From Oscillospiraceae bacterium (GTDB lineage Bacteria > Bacillota > Clostridia > Oscillospirales > Ruminococcaceae), in assembly GCA_028692035.1 (NCBI GenBank), contig JAQUYD010000017.1, forward strand, positions 1 to 42,338: a DNA stretch of 42,338 nucleotides, written 5' to 3'. How positions within the stretch are numbered: position 1 is the first letter of the stretch; each line of letters opens with the position of its first letter. Of the stretch, positions 16,724 to 24,340 are shown one piece after another. The position numbers and the translations under genes were made by a program. The notes under the pieces are model-generated. The model did not search any database and had not been told where the DNA came from. It worked only from the letters and a program-made list of their open reading frames with translations.

Positions 16724-16806
16724 ACTTCCAACCTCACTATAATTTATTTGGCATAGCCGGTTTATCAGGCATCTTTGCGCGTAATGAAAGCTACAACTCT
16801 GGCAAC

Positions 16807-17814
16807 CTATTGGTTTTCAGCCTCGCCGCTGGCAGTGCTTGCCGATAATATGCCTACGTGAAACGATTCCTCAACAGGTACCCCGATTTGTATCATTTTA
16901 TCGTGAAAAGAAATGCAGTTTCTTCCGGCTCTCTTGGCACGATACAGCGCTTTATCCACGGTTTTATAAAGATCGACCAGTAAATCGTCCGGTTGTGGTG
17001 TACTCGTCGCAACGCCTATGCTGACAGATAAAAAATCGCCTGGATTGTTTTCCAAGGCGGTTTTGACTTTCAAATTGATTATGGATGAGGAAAGAGATTG
17101 CGCCATTTCCAAAACACGATCATCGTCCACATCCGGAAGGAAAATCAGGAACTCATCTCCGCCGATTCTGCCTATAATGTCTGTCTCCCGCCTGAAGCAG
17201 CTTTTTATGCTGTCCGCTACCTGCCTTAAGATGTGGTCACCCTCCGGGTGCCCTAAGGTGTCATTGTAGCTTTTGAAATAATCAATGTCCGCAAGGATGA
17301 CGCCGGCTTTCTTTTTATCCCGCATGCAAAAGGCCCAGGCGGTTCCTGCCGCCCGCTCCAAACCGTTGCGGTTTAGCAGGCGCGTTAAGGCGTCCGTTGT
17401 TGCTTCCGTTTTCAGGTGGTTTATTTCCTCAGTCTCGTTTGTAAAGGAACGGGTGATGGCCTTGCCTGTTATGCTGGCGGTGAAAACTGTCCCGGCATTG
17501 GTCAGCAGAAGAATCAAAAACAGTTCAAATCGTATTTGGCCCAGGCCAAGTAAAACCGCTGGGATGCCTGTTGCCGTGATGAGCAATAATAACAAGTCCC
17601 GGAATGAGATCACGAAAGCCGCGCCGCATAGCATAAGAATTGCGGAGCAGTATACGGACAGGCGGACAGGCAGCCCTTCCGCCTCAGCCGCCGGAAGAAA
17701 CATCAATAGGCCAATGAATATGATAAACGCGATGTACAATCCAGCCCGCTGCTTATTGAGAACCTTTATTTTGTCTTTCACCTGCTGCTCTATCCGGCTT
17801 TCATAATCTGCCAT
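16807..17814 (-). CDS. Membrane-anchored diguanylate cyclase (GGDEF)
   Basis: A 335-residue protein that should make cyclic di-GMP from two GTP. The N-terminal half (residues ~25-125) has four to five hydrophobic segments, with no extracellular sensor domain visible. The GGDEF domain starts near DALTRLLNRNGLERA (about 141), has the metal and substrate segment VILADIDYFKSYNDTLGHPEGD, and carries an intact active site RIGGDEFLIFL. An inhibitory RxxD site is not obvious. GGGAG precedes the ATG. Its promoter overlaps and faces that of the XRE gene at 17954, with a 17-base palindrome at the likely transcription start. Finding this enzyme as cargo on a mobilizable element is unusual. Confidence 0.92.
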   Translation of the reverse strand: MADYESRIEQQVKDKIKVLNKQRAGLYIAFIIFIGLLMFLPAAEAEGLPVRLSVYCSAILMLCGAAFVISFRDLLLLLITATGIPAVLLGLGQIRFELFLILLLTNAGTVFTASITGKAITRSFTNETEEINHLKTEATTDALTRLLNRNGLERAAGTAWAFCMRDKKKAGVILADIDYFKSYNDTLGHPEGDHILRQVADSIKSCFRRETDIIGRIGGDEFLIFLPDVDDDRVLEMAQSLSSSIINLKVKTALENNPGDFLSVSIGVATSTPQPDDLLVDLYKTVDKALYRAKRAGRNCISFHDKMIQIGVPVEESFHVGILSASTASGEAENQ

Positions 17815-17848
17815 GATACACTCCCGTTTTACTGCTTTCTTTTCAAAC

Positions 17849-17919
17849 TTGTAGTATTACTACAATATTATACCTCTACGCTGCGTATGATTGCAACCCT
17901 TTATTGGATAGAATATAAG
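17849..17919. promoter_or_regulatory. Divergent promoters sharing one -35 box, with a palindromic operator
   Basis: The hexamer TTGCAA (17891-17896) is its own reverse complement and serves both ways. Rightward it is followed after 17 bases by TATAAG (17914-17919), giving the XRE gene promoter. Leftward it is followed after 18 bases by TATAAT (complement of 17867-17872), giving the diguanylate cyclase promoter. The perfect palindrome TTGTAGTATTACTACAA (17849-17865) lies directly after the leftward -10 box, over the expected start point. The XRE regulator next door is the natural candidate to bind it. Confidence 0.65.
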
Positions 17920-17953
17920 AGAAAGAGAATTTTATTTGATTGGAGGGATTGCT

Positions 17954-18205
17954 GTGCCCCCAATTAGCAGCAAATCATATACAGAGGAAGAAAAGCAATT
18001 TCTTAAAAATATTGGTTTTAAAATTCAATTTCTCAGAAAGCAACGGGGAATCAGCCAAAATGAGCTTGCTGAAAAAGCCAATTTAAGCTATACCACGATC
18101 AGTCATATTGAAAGTACATCTTTCTATGGCATGTCCATCATTGCTATCTACAAGATTGCGAAGGCTCTGGATGTTGATCCGAGCCAATTACTTCTGTTCA
18201 AGTGA
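17954..18205 (+). CDS. XRE-family helix-turn-helix regulator
   Basis: An 83-residue protein that is almost only a Cro/C1-type HTH domain: IGFKIQFLRKQRGISQNELAEKANLSYTTISHIES, then a final helix pair ending LDVDPSQLLLFK. The start is GTG at 17954, with GGAGGG 6 bases upstream; the longer TTG start at 17936 would overlap that site. It is divergent from the diguanylate cyclase gene and shares its promoter region, so it is likely to repress itself, the cyclase or both through the palindrome at 17849. It has no sensor domain, so the inducing signal is not apparent. Confidence 0.85.
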   Translation: MPPISSKSYTEEEKQFLKNIGFKIQFLRKQRGISQNELAEKANLSYTTISHIESTSFYGMSIIAIYKIAKALDVDPSQLLLFK

Positions 18206-18345
18206 ATGCAAGACGTATGACGCTATTCCGAATTGATTCAAAAGCAGGAGTGGCCGAAGGAAGCCGGACAAAGTTGTATGCGAGTCATCAAGTCGGCTGT
18301 ACACACATTTTTTTATAATCTATTTTTATTACGGCAATACAGAAC

Positions 18346-18387
18346 AGGCGCTCAACCCGGCTTGCTTGGCCGGCGTTGAACGCCTGT
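18346..18387 (-). terminator. Long hairpin at the end of the DUF6809-like gene
   Basis: On the plus strand AGGCGCTCAACCCGG (18346-18360) pairs with CCGGCGTTGAACGCCT (18370-18385), with a 9-base loop and one mismatch or bulge; flanking AC/GT bases can extend it. It overlaps the stop codon of the gene at 18352. Past it on the minus strand there is no long T run, so it may be a processing or terminator structure. The stretch 18206-18345 shows nothing else. Confidence 0.5.
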
Positions 18388-18630
18388 TAACGTGTTGTTC
18401 AATTTGTTTGCCATCTGGCATAACAGTTTGAAGCCGCAGATGAAGCTGTCAAGCGAAAAATCGGTCGCCATCATGTTTAGATCATCTACGATCCGCAGCA
18501 CGATCTTTCGCTCTGCCACGGTAGCTTGTCTCGCAGCAATGTCCGGTTTGCTTCCACAGCTCGCTTCAATTCTGCCATCTTCGGCCGCGTGTAAAGGCTT
18601 GCCGTACAGTACTTTCAGGGTTCTGTCCAT
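18352..18630 (-). CDS. Small DUF6809-like protein
   Basis: A 92-residue protein starting MDRTLKVLYGKPLHAAED and ending with a helix containing SFICGFKLLCQMANKLN. This bracket (an LYxGxLxPxE-like start and an FIxGFxLGxxM-like end) matches small DUF6809 proteins of clostridial mobile elements, whose function is unknown. AAGGAAG lies 8 bases before the ATG. It is downstream of and in line with the type III Res gene, with 81 bases between the res stop and its start. It may be the last gene of the restriction operon or an independent element gene. Confidence 0.58.
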   Translation of the reverse strand: MDRTLKVLYGKPLHAAEDGRIEASCGSKPDIAARQATVAERKIVLRIVDDLNMMATDFSLDSFICGFKLLCQMANKLNNTLTGVQRRPSKPG

Positions 18631-18711
18631 GTGTCTCGCTTCCTTGTAGCAAGATACAAAAGCATATGTTTCAGAAAATAGCTATAAAAAAGATTCTCTG
18701 GGTACCTGACA

Positions 18712-21672
18712 TTAAGTCAGTACTTCATTAATAATCTGCGCCATCTGTTTATTGTTCAATTGATCTCTGAAGTATACTGTGTATCCATCCCTTGATAGCA
18801 TGTCAAAAAACACCCTTGCACACTCAATTTTTGCATTTTCTATGGGACGCAAGGAAGACTTCCCCTCAACATCCTTTGTCTCAACTACAATATTGAGCTC
18901 TTTTTCGCCGGATTTACGTTTTACGATATACATGAAGTCCGGACTATACATCTCACCTGTAATCGTTGGTATAGCAATACTGCTACGCGGTATTTTTCCG
19001 AATACGACTACTTCTTCAATATTTGCTGTAATATTGTCTTTTTCTAATGGTGAATCATATGCATAGACATCATACAAATATTTTGCGCTTGGTGTACCGG
19101 GAATTATTTTTGTTCCAATACGCCCCTGTGCAATATCAGTACGCGGCGTCCCATCAGCATAAGTCAGCGCTGTTGCACCGCATGGAGTTCTGCTCTTTGC
19201 ATAGTGGAATCGCCCTTGTAAATGCTTGGTTTTCCAATCTCGGAATCTTGAACAGAACTCAATTGCAGAATTATCATTAAAAAACTTTTGTTCTATATGT
19301 CCGTGCCTTTTTACATATTCACACAAGGCGTTATGAAGCGTAGTTACTGGAACATTTGTATTCTGTGAAATGCGCTTAAGAAATAAGCCATATGGGATAG
19401 GTCGGGTCACGGTATATTGGACTCCTGTACTCGTTACCGCTTCCATCTGATCTCCGTCGCTCTTAACGAGTTCTCTTGCACTGCGTATAACCATATCGGT
19501 AAACGTTCCCGGCTGCTCAAGAATAGAGAGGATGATAGCATTCATATCCTCGTTTATGTCTGCATCGTAAAACAAAAGATAGCGCTGGTTAATTTTCTCC
19601 CACAGTTCCTTGATTTCACTATATGCGGCTTTGCGAATTTTGATGGGACGCGGCTTGTCCTTGTTGCGGTCTTTGACCTTGCCTGTGGAAAGTCCTGCAA
19701 AGAAGTCAGGATATTCTGCAAGAAACGCATCTCGTGTTTCCGGCTTGATATTATAATGCCTGTCGATATAATGCTTTTCTGCATACAAAGCATCAAATAA
19801 ATTGTCTGAAGAAACCCCAAGCTTTTTTGCCACCTGTTGAAGTTTTTCTTCGCTGATGGTGATTGCTTGTGGAATCTCCCCATTTATCTGATTGACAAGC
19901 CGCTGTGCGAAGTCGGCCTCAGTGAAGTCTACAATATAATTAAGCTGGAATTCTTCATTAGATATGCGATTTCCGTTTTCGTCCACAGGCAGGCGCAGTC
20001 CACGTCCAACCTCCTGCAGTTTGCTATTCTCGCTGCCGCTGGAGCGGAGTTTGGCTATCGTAAATACATTGGGATTATCCCAGCCCTCTTTTAATGTCCA
20101 TTTTGAGAACAAAAATCGAAGCGTATTATAGCTTCCGTCTGTATTCTTAAAAGACAAAAGCTGTTTTTTCCCGTTTAGAATCTCGTCAACCTCTTTGGCA
20201 ACATCTTCATCGGAATCGCTGTTGTCCTGAGAAAAGTATCCGGCGTGGCAAGCGGAGATGTCGGCGAGGCTCGCTTCCAAATACGCTCGATATTCGGCAT
20301 CATGATCATCGAGTGTGGCAAGTACGGCTTCAATGCGCTCTTTCAACAGGCGTTCAAAGGCCAAGCGAAGGTATGGCTCTTTACCGTCTGTACCCGGGCG
20401 ATAGGATGATATATCGTCTATAAAGAAAAGAGCCAGCGTTTTTATCTTGAAGGTGCGTCCACAGAAATTTTCACGCTCCGTTTCAAAATGGCGCTCAAGT
20501 GCCAGACGTATCATCTGCTCTTGATAGGAAGTCATGTAAATGTCTACATCCAGTTCCTCGCCGACTGATTTTATGACACCGTTTGAAAATTCTACCTTTG
20601 TGTTACCTATCGCGTAAACCGTTATTCCCTCAAACGCATCGCTTATTATGGACAGTGAGTCACTGGTCTTGAGCGTATATGACTTTGTAGCTTCATCACG
20701 TTTTTTATATTGGAACGTAACAGAGTCTTTGCTTGCAATAGATGTAATTTTCACCTTTTCTTCGCGCTTAGAAACCGGTTCAAAGTGTTCCTTTGCAACG
20801 CCCTTGATCAGATTTTGGTTGAATGATGCGCAAGCATTGAGATCATAAAGCAGATTTTGATAATCTTTTACTGTGACTTTGTTTTTTCCGCGCCCGGAAG
20901 TGGTTTCCGGAAAAGTTGCACCAAAGCGGATAATGCTTTGCGGGCATATCTCATCGGTAATAACTTTAAATGCTTTTTGATCGCGGGAAAAACGATGCGG
21001 CTCGTCTATGATGACTACAGGCCTTGTTGCGCGAATAGCGTCTAACGGCCGATAGAATCCTTCCGCTCCGTAATCGTAATCGTCGCGGCTAAGCATTCCG
21101 TTTGCTCTTACGACAAGCAACTGCATATTCATAAGCAACACATGGATTTTTTTCGTATCCTGGCAGGAACCTTTAACAAAATCACTGACTACGCTTGGAA
21201 AATAGCTGCGTCCCTTTTTCTTATTCTTAGGTGCTTCCAGAATACCAACTTCGATCTCTGTGCCATACCCACAGCCGTCCGCAAAATGGCGACGGGCATA
21301 TTCATCCCGCAAAAATTGCGCGGTTCCCGCTTTGATGGCAAGCGACGGCACAGCGATGATGAATTTATTAATTCCATACCGTTTGTGCAGTTCAAACATG
21401 ACCTTGGTGTATACATATGTTTTTCCAGTGCCCGTCTCCATTTTAATATCGAGATTTAGGCAATTGCCGATAGGCGTATTGCTGCGATACTCCGGAGGAA
21501 CGGCATTTTGTAATTCCCGCACATTTTCGGCAAGGCGAGGATCAGTAAGCATGATATGCGGATTTTCATAAAACTGTTTGGGCGCGGTAATCTGTACGCC
21601 GCCCAGGGCAGCACAGATAGCATCGACCGCTTTTTGCTGATGCGGTAGCGCCTGTTGGAGGATTAGCTCCAT
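18712..21672 (-). CDS. res: Type III restriction enzyme, Res (helicase-endonuclease) subunit
   Basis: A 986-residue DEAD-like ATPase and nuclease that pairs with Mod. Walker A METGTGKTY is at about residues 78-86, and motif II DEPH at about 223-226. Helicase motifs V-VI lie near KWTLKEGWDNPNVF and LQEVGRGLRLP. The C-terminal PD-(D/E)XK nuclease is intact: SPDFMYIV (PD at ~911) and VVETKD (E-x-K at ~931-933). Length and order match Res proteins, which cut about 25 bases from the site when two unmodified head-to-head sites are present. GGGAGG precedes the start. It lies 16 bases after the mod stop and is the last large gene of the operon. Confidence 0.95.
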   Translation of the reverse strand: MELILQQALPHQQKAVDAICAALGGVQITAPKQFYENPHIMLTDPRLAENVRELQNAVPPEYRSNTPIGNCLNLDIKMETGTGKTYVYTKVMFELHKRYGINKFIIAVPSLAIKAGTAQFLRDEYARRHFADGCGYGTEIEVGILEAPKNKKKGRSYFPSVVSDFVKGSCQDTKKIHVLLMNMQLLVVRANGMLSRDDYDYGAEGFYRPLDAIRATRPVVIIDEPHRFSRDQKAFKVITDEICPQSIIRFGATFPETTSGRGKNKVTVKDYQNLLYDLNACASFNQNLIKGVAKEHFEPVSKREEKVKITSIASKDSVTFQYKKRDEATKSYTLKTSDSLSIISDAFEGITVYAIGNTKVEFSNGVIKSVGEELDVDIYMTSYQEQMIRLALERHFETERENFCGRTFKIKTLALFFIDDISSYRPGTDGKEPYLRLAFERLLKERIEAVLATLDDHDAEYRAYLEASLADISACHAGYFSQDNSDSDEDVAKEVDEILNGKKQLLSFKNTDGSYNTLRFLFSKWTLKEGWDNPNVFTIAKLRSSGSENSKLQEVGRGLRLPVDENGNRISNEEFQLNYIVDFTEADFAQRLVNQINGEIPQAITISEEKLQQVAKKLGVSSDNLFDALYAEKHYIDRHYNIKPETRDAFLAEYPDFFAGLSTGKVKDRNKDKPRPIKIRKAAYSEIKELWEKINQRYLLFYDADINEDMNAIILSILEQPGTFTDMVIRSARELVKSDGDQMEAVTSTGVQYTVTRPIPYGLFLKRISQNTNVPVTTLHNALCEYVKRHGHIEQKFFNDNSAIEFCSRFRDWKTKHLQGRFHYAKSRTPCGATALTYADGTPRTDIAQGRIGTKIIPGTPSAKYLYDVYAYDSPLEKDNITANIEEVVVFGKIPRSSIAIPTITGEMYSPDFMYIVKRKSGEKELNIVVETKDVEGKSSLRPIENAKIECARVFFDMLSRDGYTVYFRDQLNNKQMAQIINEVLT

Positions 21673-21688
21673 AAGTCATGTCCTCCCG

Positions 21689-23662
21689 TCAATAACGGAC
21701 GTCAAAGTTAATGCGGAGATTCTTCTCCTCATCTTTCAGCCGCTTTAAATTTGTTTTCAAACTTTCAAGCTCTGTCCATGTAAAGCTATACCCGAACAGA
21801 ACGACATTTTCGGGGTTAAAGTCCCCATCCGTCTCATATTTCACTACAATGGCCTCAATCGCCGAATCGGACAATTTTTCGTCGATGAGATACAAATGTT
21901 TTCCTATGTAGTATCCCGTGTATTCAGCGAAGTTCAATTGCTCCACGGATGCGGTAAACCCATAGCCATCCCGGACAAGCCATGTTGCAAGAACGGTCGG
22001 CTTCCCAAAATCGTCCAGAACAGTGTTTCCCACATACATGCCGTTATCCTCTGGAGAGAAATCTTCCAGCTTGTCCAGCGTATCCTCGGAGGGCTCAGAA
22101 AGAGTATAGTGGCGGAAACCGAGATCTGCCGTAGTGTCTGGATGTTCCTCACGGATCTTCTTAGCGGCACGGATAATTCGCTCCATGCCAATCTGGTCAA
22201 TCGTGGCATAGCCCACATTCAGTGCTTCACTGCCTGGCTTATTGGGCTCTTTTAGTTGTACCAAAATATAATGTCTATTTCCCTCATCGGTACTATTAAG
22301 ATTCATGATTGCGTGAGCTGTTGTCGATGAGCCAGCAAAAAAATCAACAACGGTATCCGAATCGCTCATTGCAAATGATAGCAATTTCTCGAGAATAGCT
22401 GGGGCCTTTGGATTTTTAAATACGTTTTGATTATCGAAGAGAGCCCTTATGACATTAGCTCCAGATCGTCCATCCATAGATATCACGCTTGAGAGTTTAT
22501 CAGCATATTCCCTAACATATTGCTTTATTTCAATAATTTTCTTTTCGTCCTCGCCGTATATTATTCGATCTTCGTCAACCAACTTTTGCATAGACTCTTG
22601 AGGGAAACGGTATCCCATCAACGGAGGCATACACGCTTTTTTTGTGACGGGATGTATGACGTCATAATAATAGCCTTGTTTTCCAGGGTTGTGTACGCTT
22701 CTACTGCCAGCGTAGATGCCACCTTTGTCGATAAACTTGTATCCCTCAAGTTTCCCAAGCTGAGCCTTATGTTCAGAATACCATGCAGTATAAGCATCTT
22801 GTAAACCCGCTTCGGAATCAAAAGGAAGGGAAAGCAATTCTGCTTCTTTGTCCAGCAAGATCATTTTTAAGTCATCTATTGAGGACTTCCAAATAGGCTC
22901 AAGGGATTCTCGGCTCTTTGAATAGGCTACAATGTATTCATGCTCAACAGCAATATTTGTCGGATTATTATCTGTTACATTGTTCCAAATTATTGTACCA
23001 ATGTGATTTTCTTCGCCGAAGATATCATCACAAATTAGGCGAAGATTGGCAATTTCATTATCATCAATAGATATAAAAATCACGCCATCATTTTTAAGTA
23101 AATCCCGTGCTAATTGGAGCCGAGGATACATGAACATTAACCAGGCTGAATGAGATGCCGAGCCACGCTTTGTTAAATCAATTATCCGCTGCGCTTGTTC
23201 TTCGCTTATACTTAGTTTTTCTGATAGCTCATCAACTGTAAAGTTGAAGTTATCCGCATATGCAAAATCATCTTTACCAGTATTATACGGTGGGTCTATG
23301 TAGATGCACTTAATCTGCCTTATGTATGATTTCATCATATGCTTCAATCCGTCCAGATTGTCACCGCTGATATAGATATTCTGACTGTTAGCATTCTCCG
23401 GCTTCTTGTTATGTTCCTCATCAGGTACGGTGACTGTGGTTGTGTCCACAGACGCCAGTAAACGGGCATAGTTTTTGCCGAGAAACTTGAGCTCATAACC
23501 CTCACCGGTGACAGTGAGCTTGTCATCCAAAAATTCCTTGAACCGTTCCAAATCAAAACTGCCGTCCGTGTGGAAACAGGAAGGGAAGTACTCTTTCAAA
23601 ACAGCCATCTCACGGCTATTAGGCGTAACGCTGTCATTCGCGGCGATAATATCTTTAATCAT
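21689..23662 (-). CDS. mod: Type III DNA adenine methyltransferase, Mod subunit
   Basis: A 657-residue N6-adenine methyltransferase of the beta class. The catalytic DPPYNTGKDDF (motif IV) is at residues 123-133, and the S-adenosylmethionine motif FAGSSTTAHAI lies after it at about 442-452. The region between them is the likely target recognition domain. The C-terminal part is the usual Res-contacting region. It methylates the site and gives the complex its specificity. GGAGG is 7 bases before the ATG. It begins 18 bases after the PD-(D/E)XK-like gene and is followed 16 bases later by res. Simple repeats that would cause phase variation were not seen in its 5' part. Confidence 0.95.
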   Translation of the reverse strand: MIKDIIAANDSVTPNSREMAVLKEYFPSCFHTDGSFDLERFKEFLDDKLTVTGEGYELKFLGKNYARLLASVDTTTVTVPDEEHNKKPENANSQNIYISGDNLDGLKHMMKSYIRQIKCIYIDPPYNTGKDDFAYADNFNFTVDELSEKLSISEEQAQRIIDLTKRGSASHSAWLMFMYPRLQLARDLLKNDGVIFISIDDNEIANLRLICDDIFGEENHIGTIIWNNVTDNNPTNIAVEHEYIVAYSKSRESLEPIWKSSIDDLKMILLDKEAELLSLPFDSEAGLQDAYTAWYSEHKAQLGKLEGYKFIDKGGIYAGSRSVHNPGKQGYYYDVIHPVTKKACMPPLMGYRFPQESMQKLVDEDRIIYGEDEKKIIEIKQYVREYADKLSSVISMDGRSGANVIRALFDNQNVFKNPKAPAILEKLLSFAMSDSDTVVDFFAGSSTTAHAIMNLNSTDEGNRHYILVQLKEPNKPGSEALNVGYATIDQIGMERIIRAAKKIREEHPDTTADLGFRHYTLSEPSEDTLDKLEDFSPEDNGMYVGNTVLDDFGKPTVLATWLVRDGYGFTASVEQLNFAEYTGYYIGKHLYLIDEKLSDSAIEAIVVKYETDGDFNPENVVLFGYSFTWTELESLKTNLKRLKDEEKNLRINFDVRY

Positions 23663-23680
23663 TTCTTTTCCTCCAGGACT

Positions 23681-24340
23681 TCAAGCGACAAAATTGAAAA
23701 GTAGATGATGAATGGTGATCTGTTTTCCATCGGAATCCCTGATATGACTGGACTTGTATTGAACATCTCGGCTTCCTATTTCACGGCTAATATTCAAACG
23801 TGGTTTAGTCTTTGCAATCTCTTGCTTCAACTCATCAACAATCTCTGGTATTTTTCCCGTGAGAACATAACCCACTAAAGAAGAAACGGATGACTTCGAT
23901 CCATATCTCCCGCTGGTATAGTTGCACACGCCTGTTTCAACGTAGCGCTTTATATGCTTTGGGTCATGATCATATAGGTTTTTACATTCTGCTCCAAAAT
24001 ACCCATCATTTTTATTCCACGCACGAAAACAAAAATCAATTGCCGGCGATTGCCCACGAGGCTTTGCCATCGTGTCATCCCCCAATTGGGTTATCGGGGA
24101 TAAGTGGATTGATACTCTTGCTGCCCGATTTTCCTGATGCCATATTTCATTTACACGGAGAAACCATTCTTCCGTAATGGCATTTTCGTTCATCTCTTTC
24201 GTAATGATGCTGGCATCGTGCAAATCATCATACCCTTGCCACATAACTGAAAGAAGTTCGGCAATCCCTCCCTTGCCCAGTCTCTTAGCCAAATCTACGG
24301 GCATTGGATTGGACGCAGTGATATTGCGAATACTACTCAT
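23681..24340 (-). CDS. Small PD-(D/E)XK-like putative nuclease
   Basis: A 219-residue cytoplasmic protein that I do not recognise as a named family. Residues 99-120 read SPAIDFCFR, nine residues, then GYFGAECKN: an acidic residue (D102) in a strand followed by E118-x-K120, the spacing expected of a PD-(D/E)XK nuclease core. A Gly/Ser-rich segment (TSGRYGSKSSVSSLVGYVL) follows. Its ATG (24340) overlaps the stop of the large methyltransferase gene (ATGAGTAG), so the two are translationally coupled. This suggests that it is the restriction partner, or a regulator, of that methyltransferase rather than of Mod/Res. The nuclease call rests only on the motif. Confidence 0.6.
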   Translation of the reverse strand: MSSIRNITASNPMPVDLAKRLGKGGIAELLSVMWQGYDDLHDASIITKEMNENAITEEWFLRVNEIWHQENRAARVSIHLSPITQLGDDTMAKPRGQSPAIDFCFRAWNKNDGYFGAECKNLYDHDPKHIKRYVETGVCNYTSGRYGSKSSVSSLVGYVLTGKIPEIVDELKQEIAKTKPRLNISREIGSRDVQYKSSHIRDSDGKQITIHHLLFNFVA

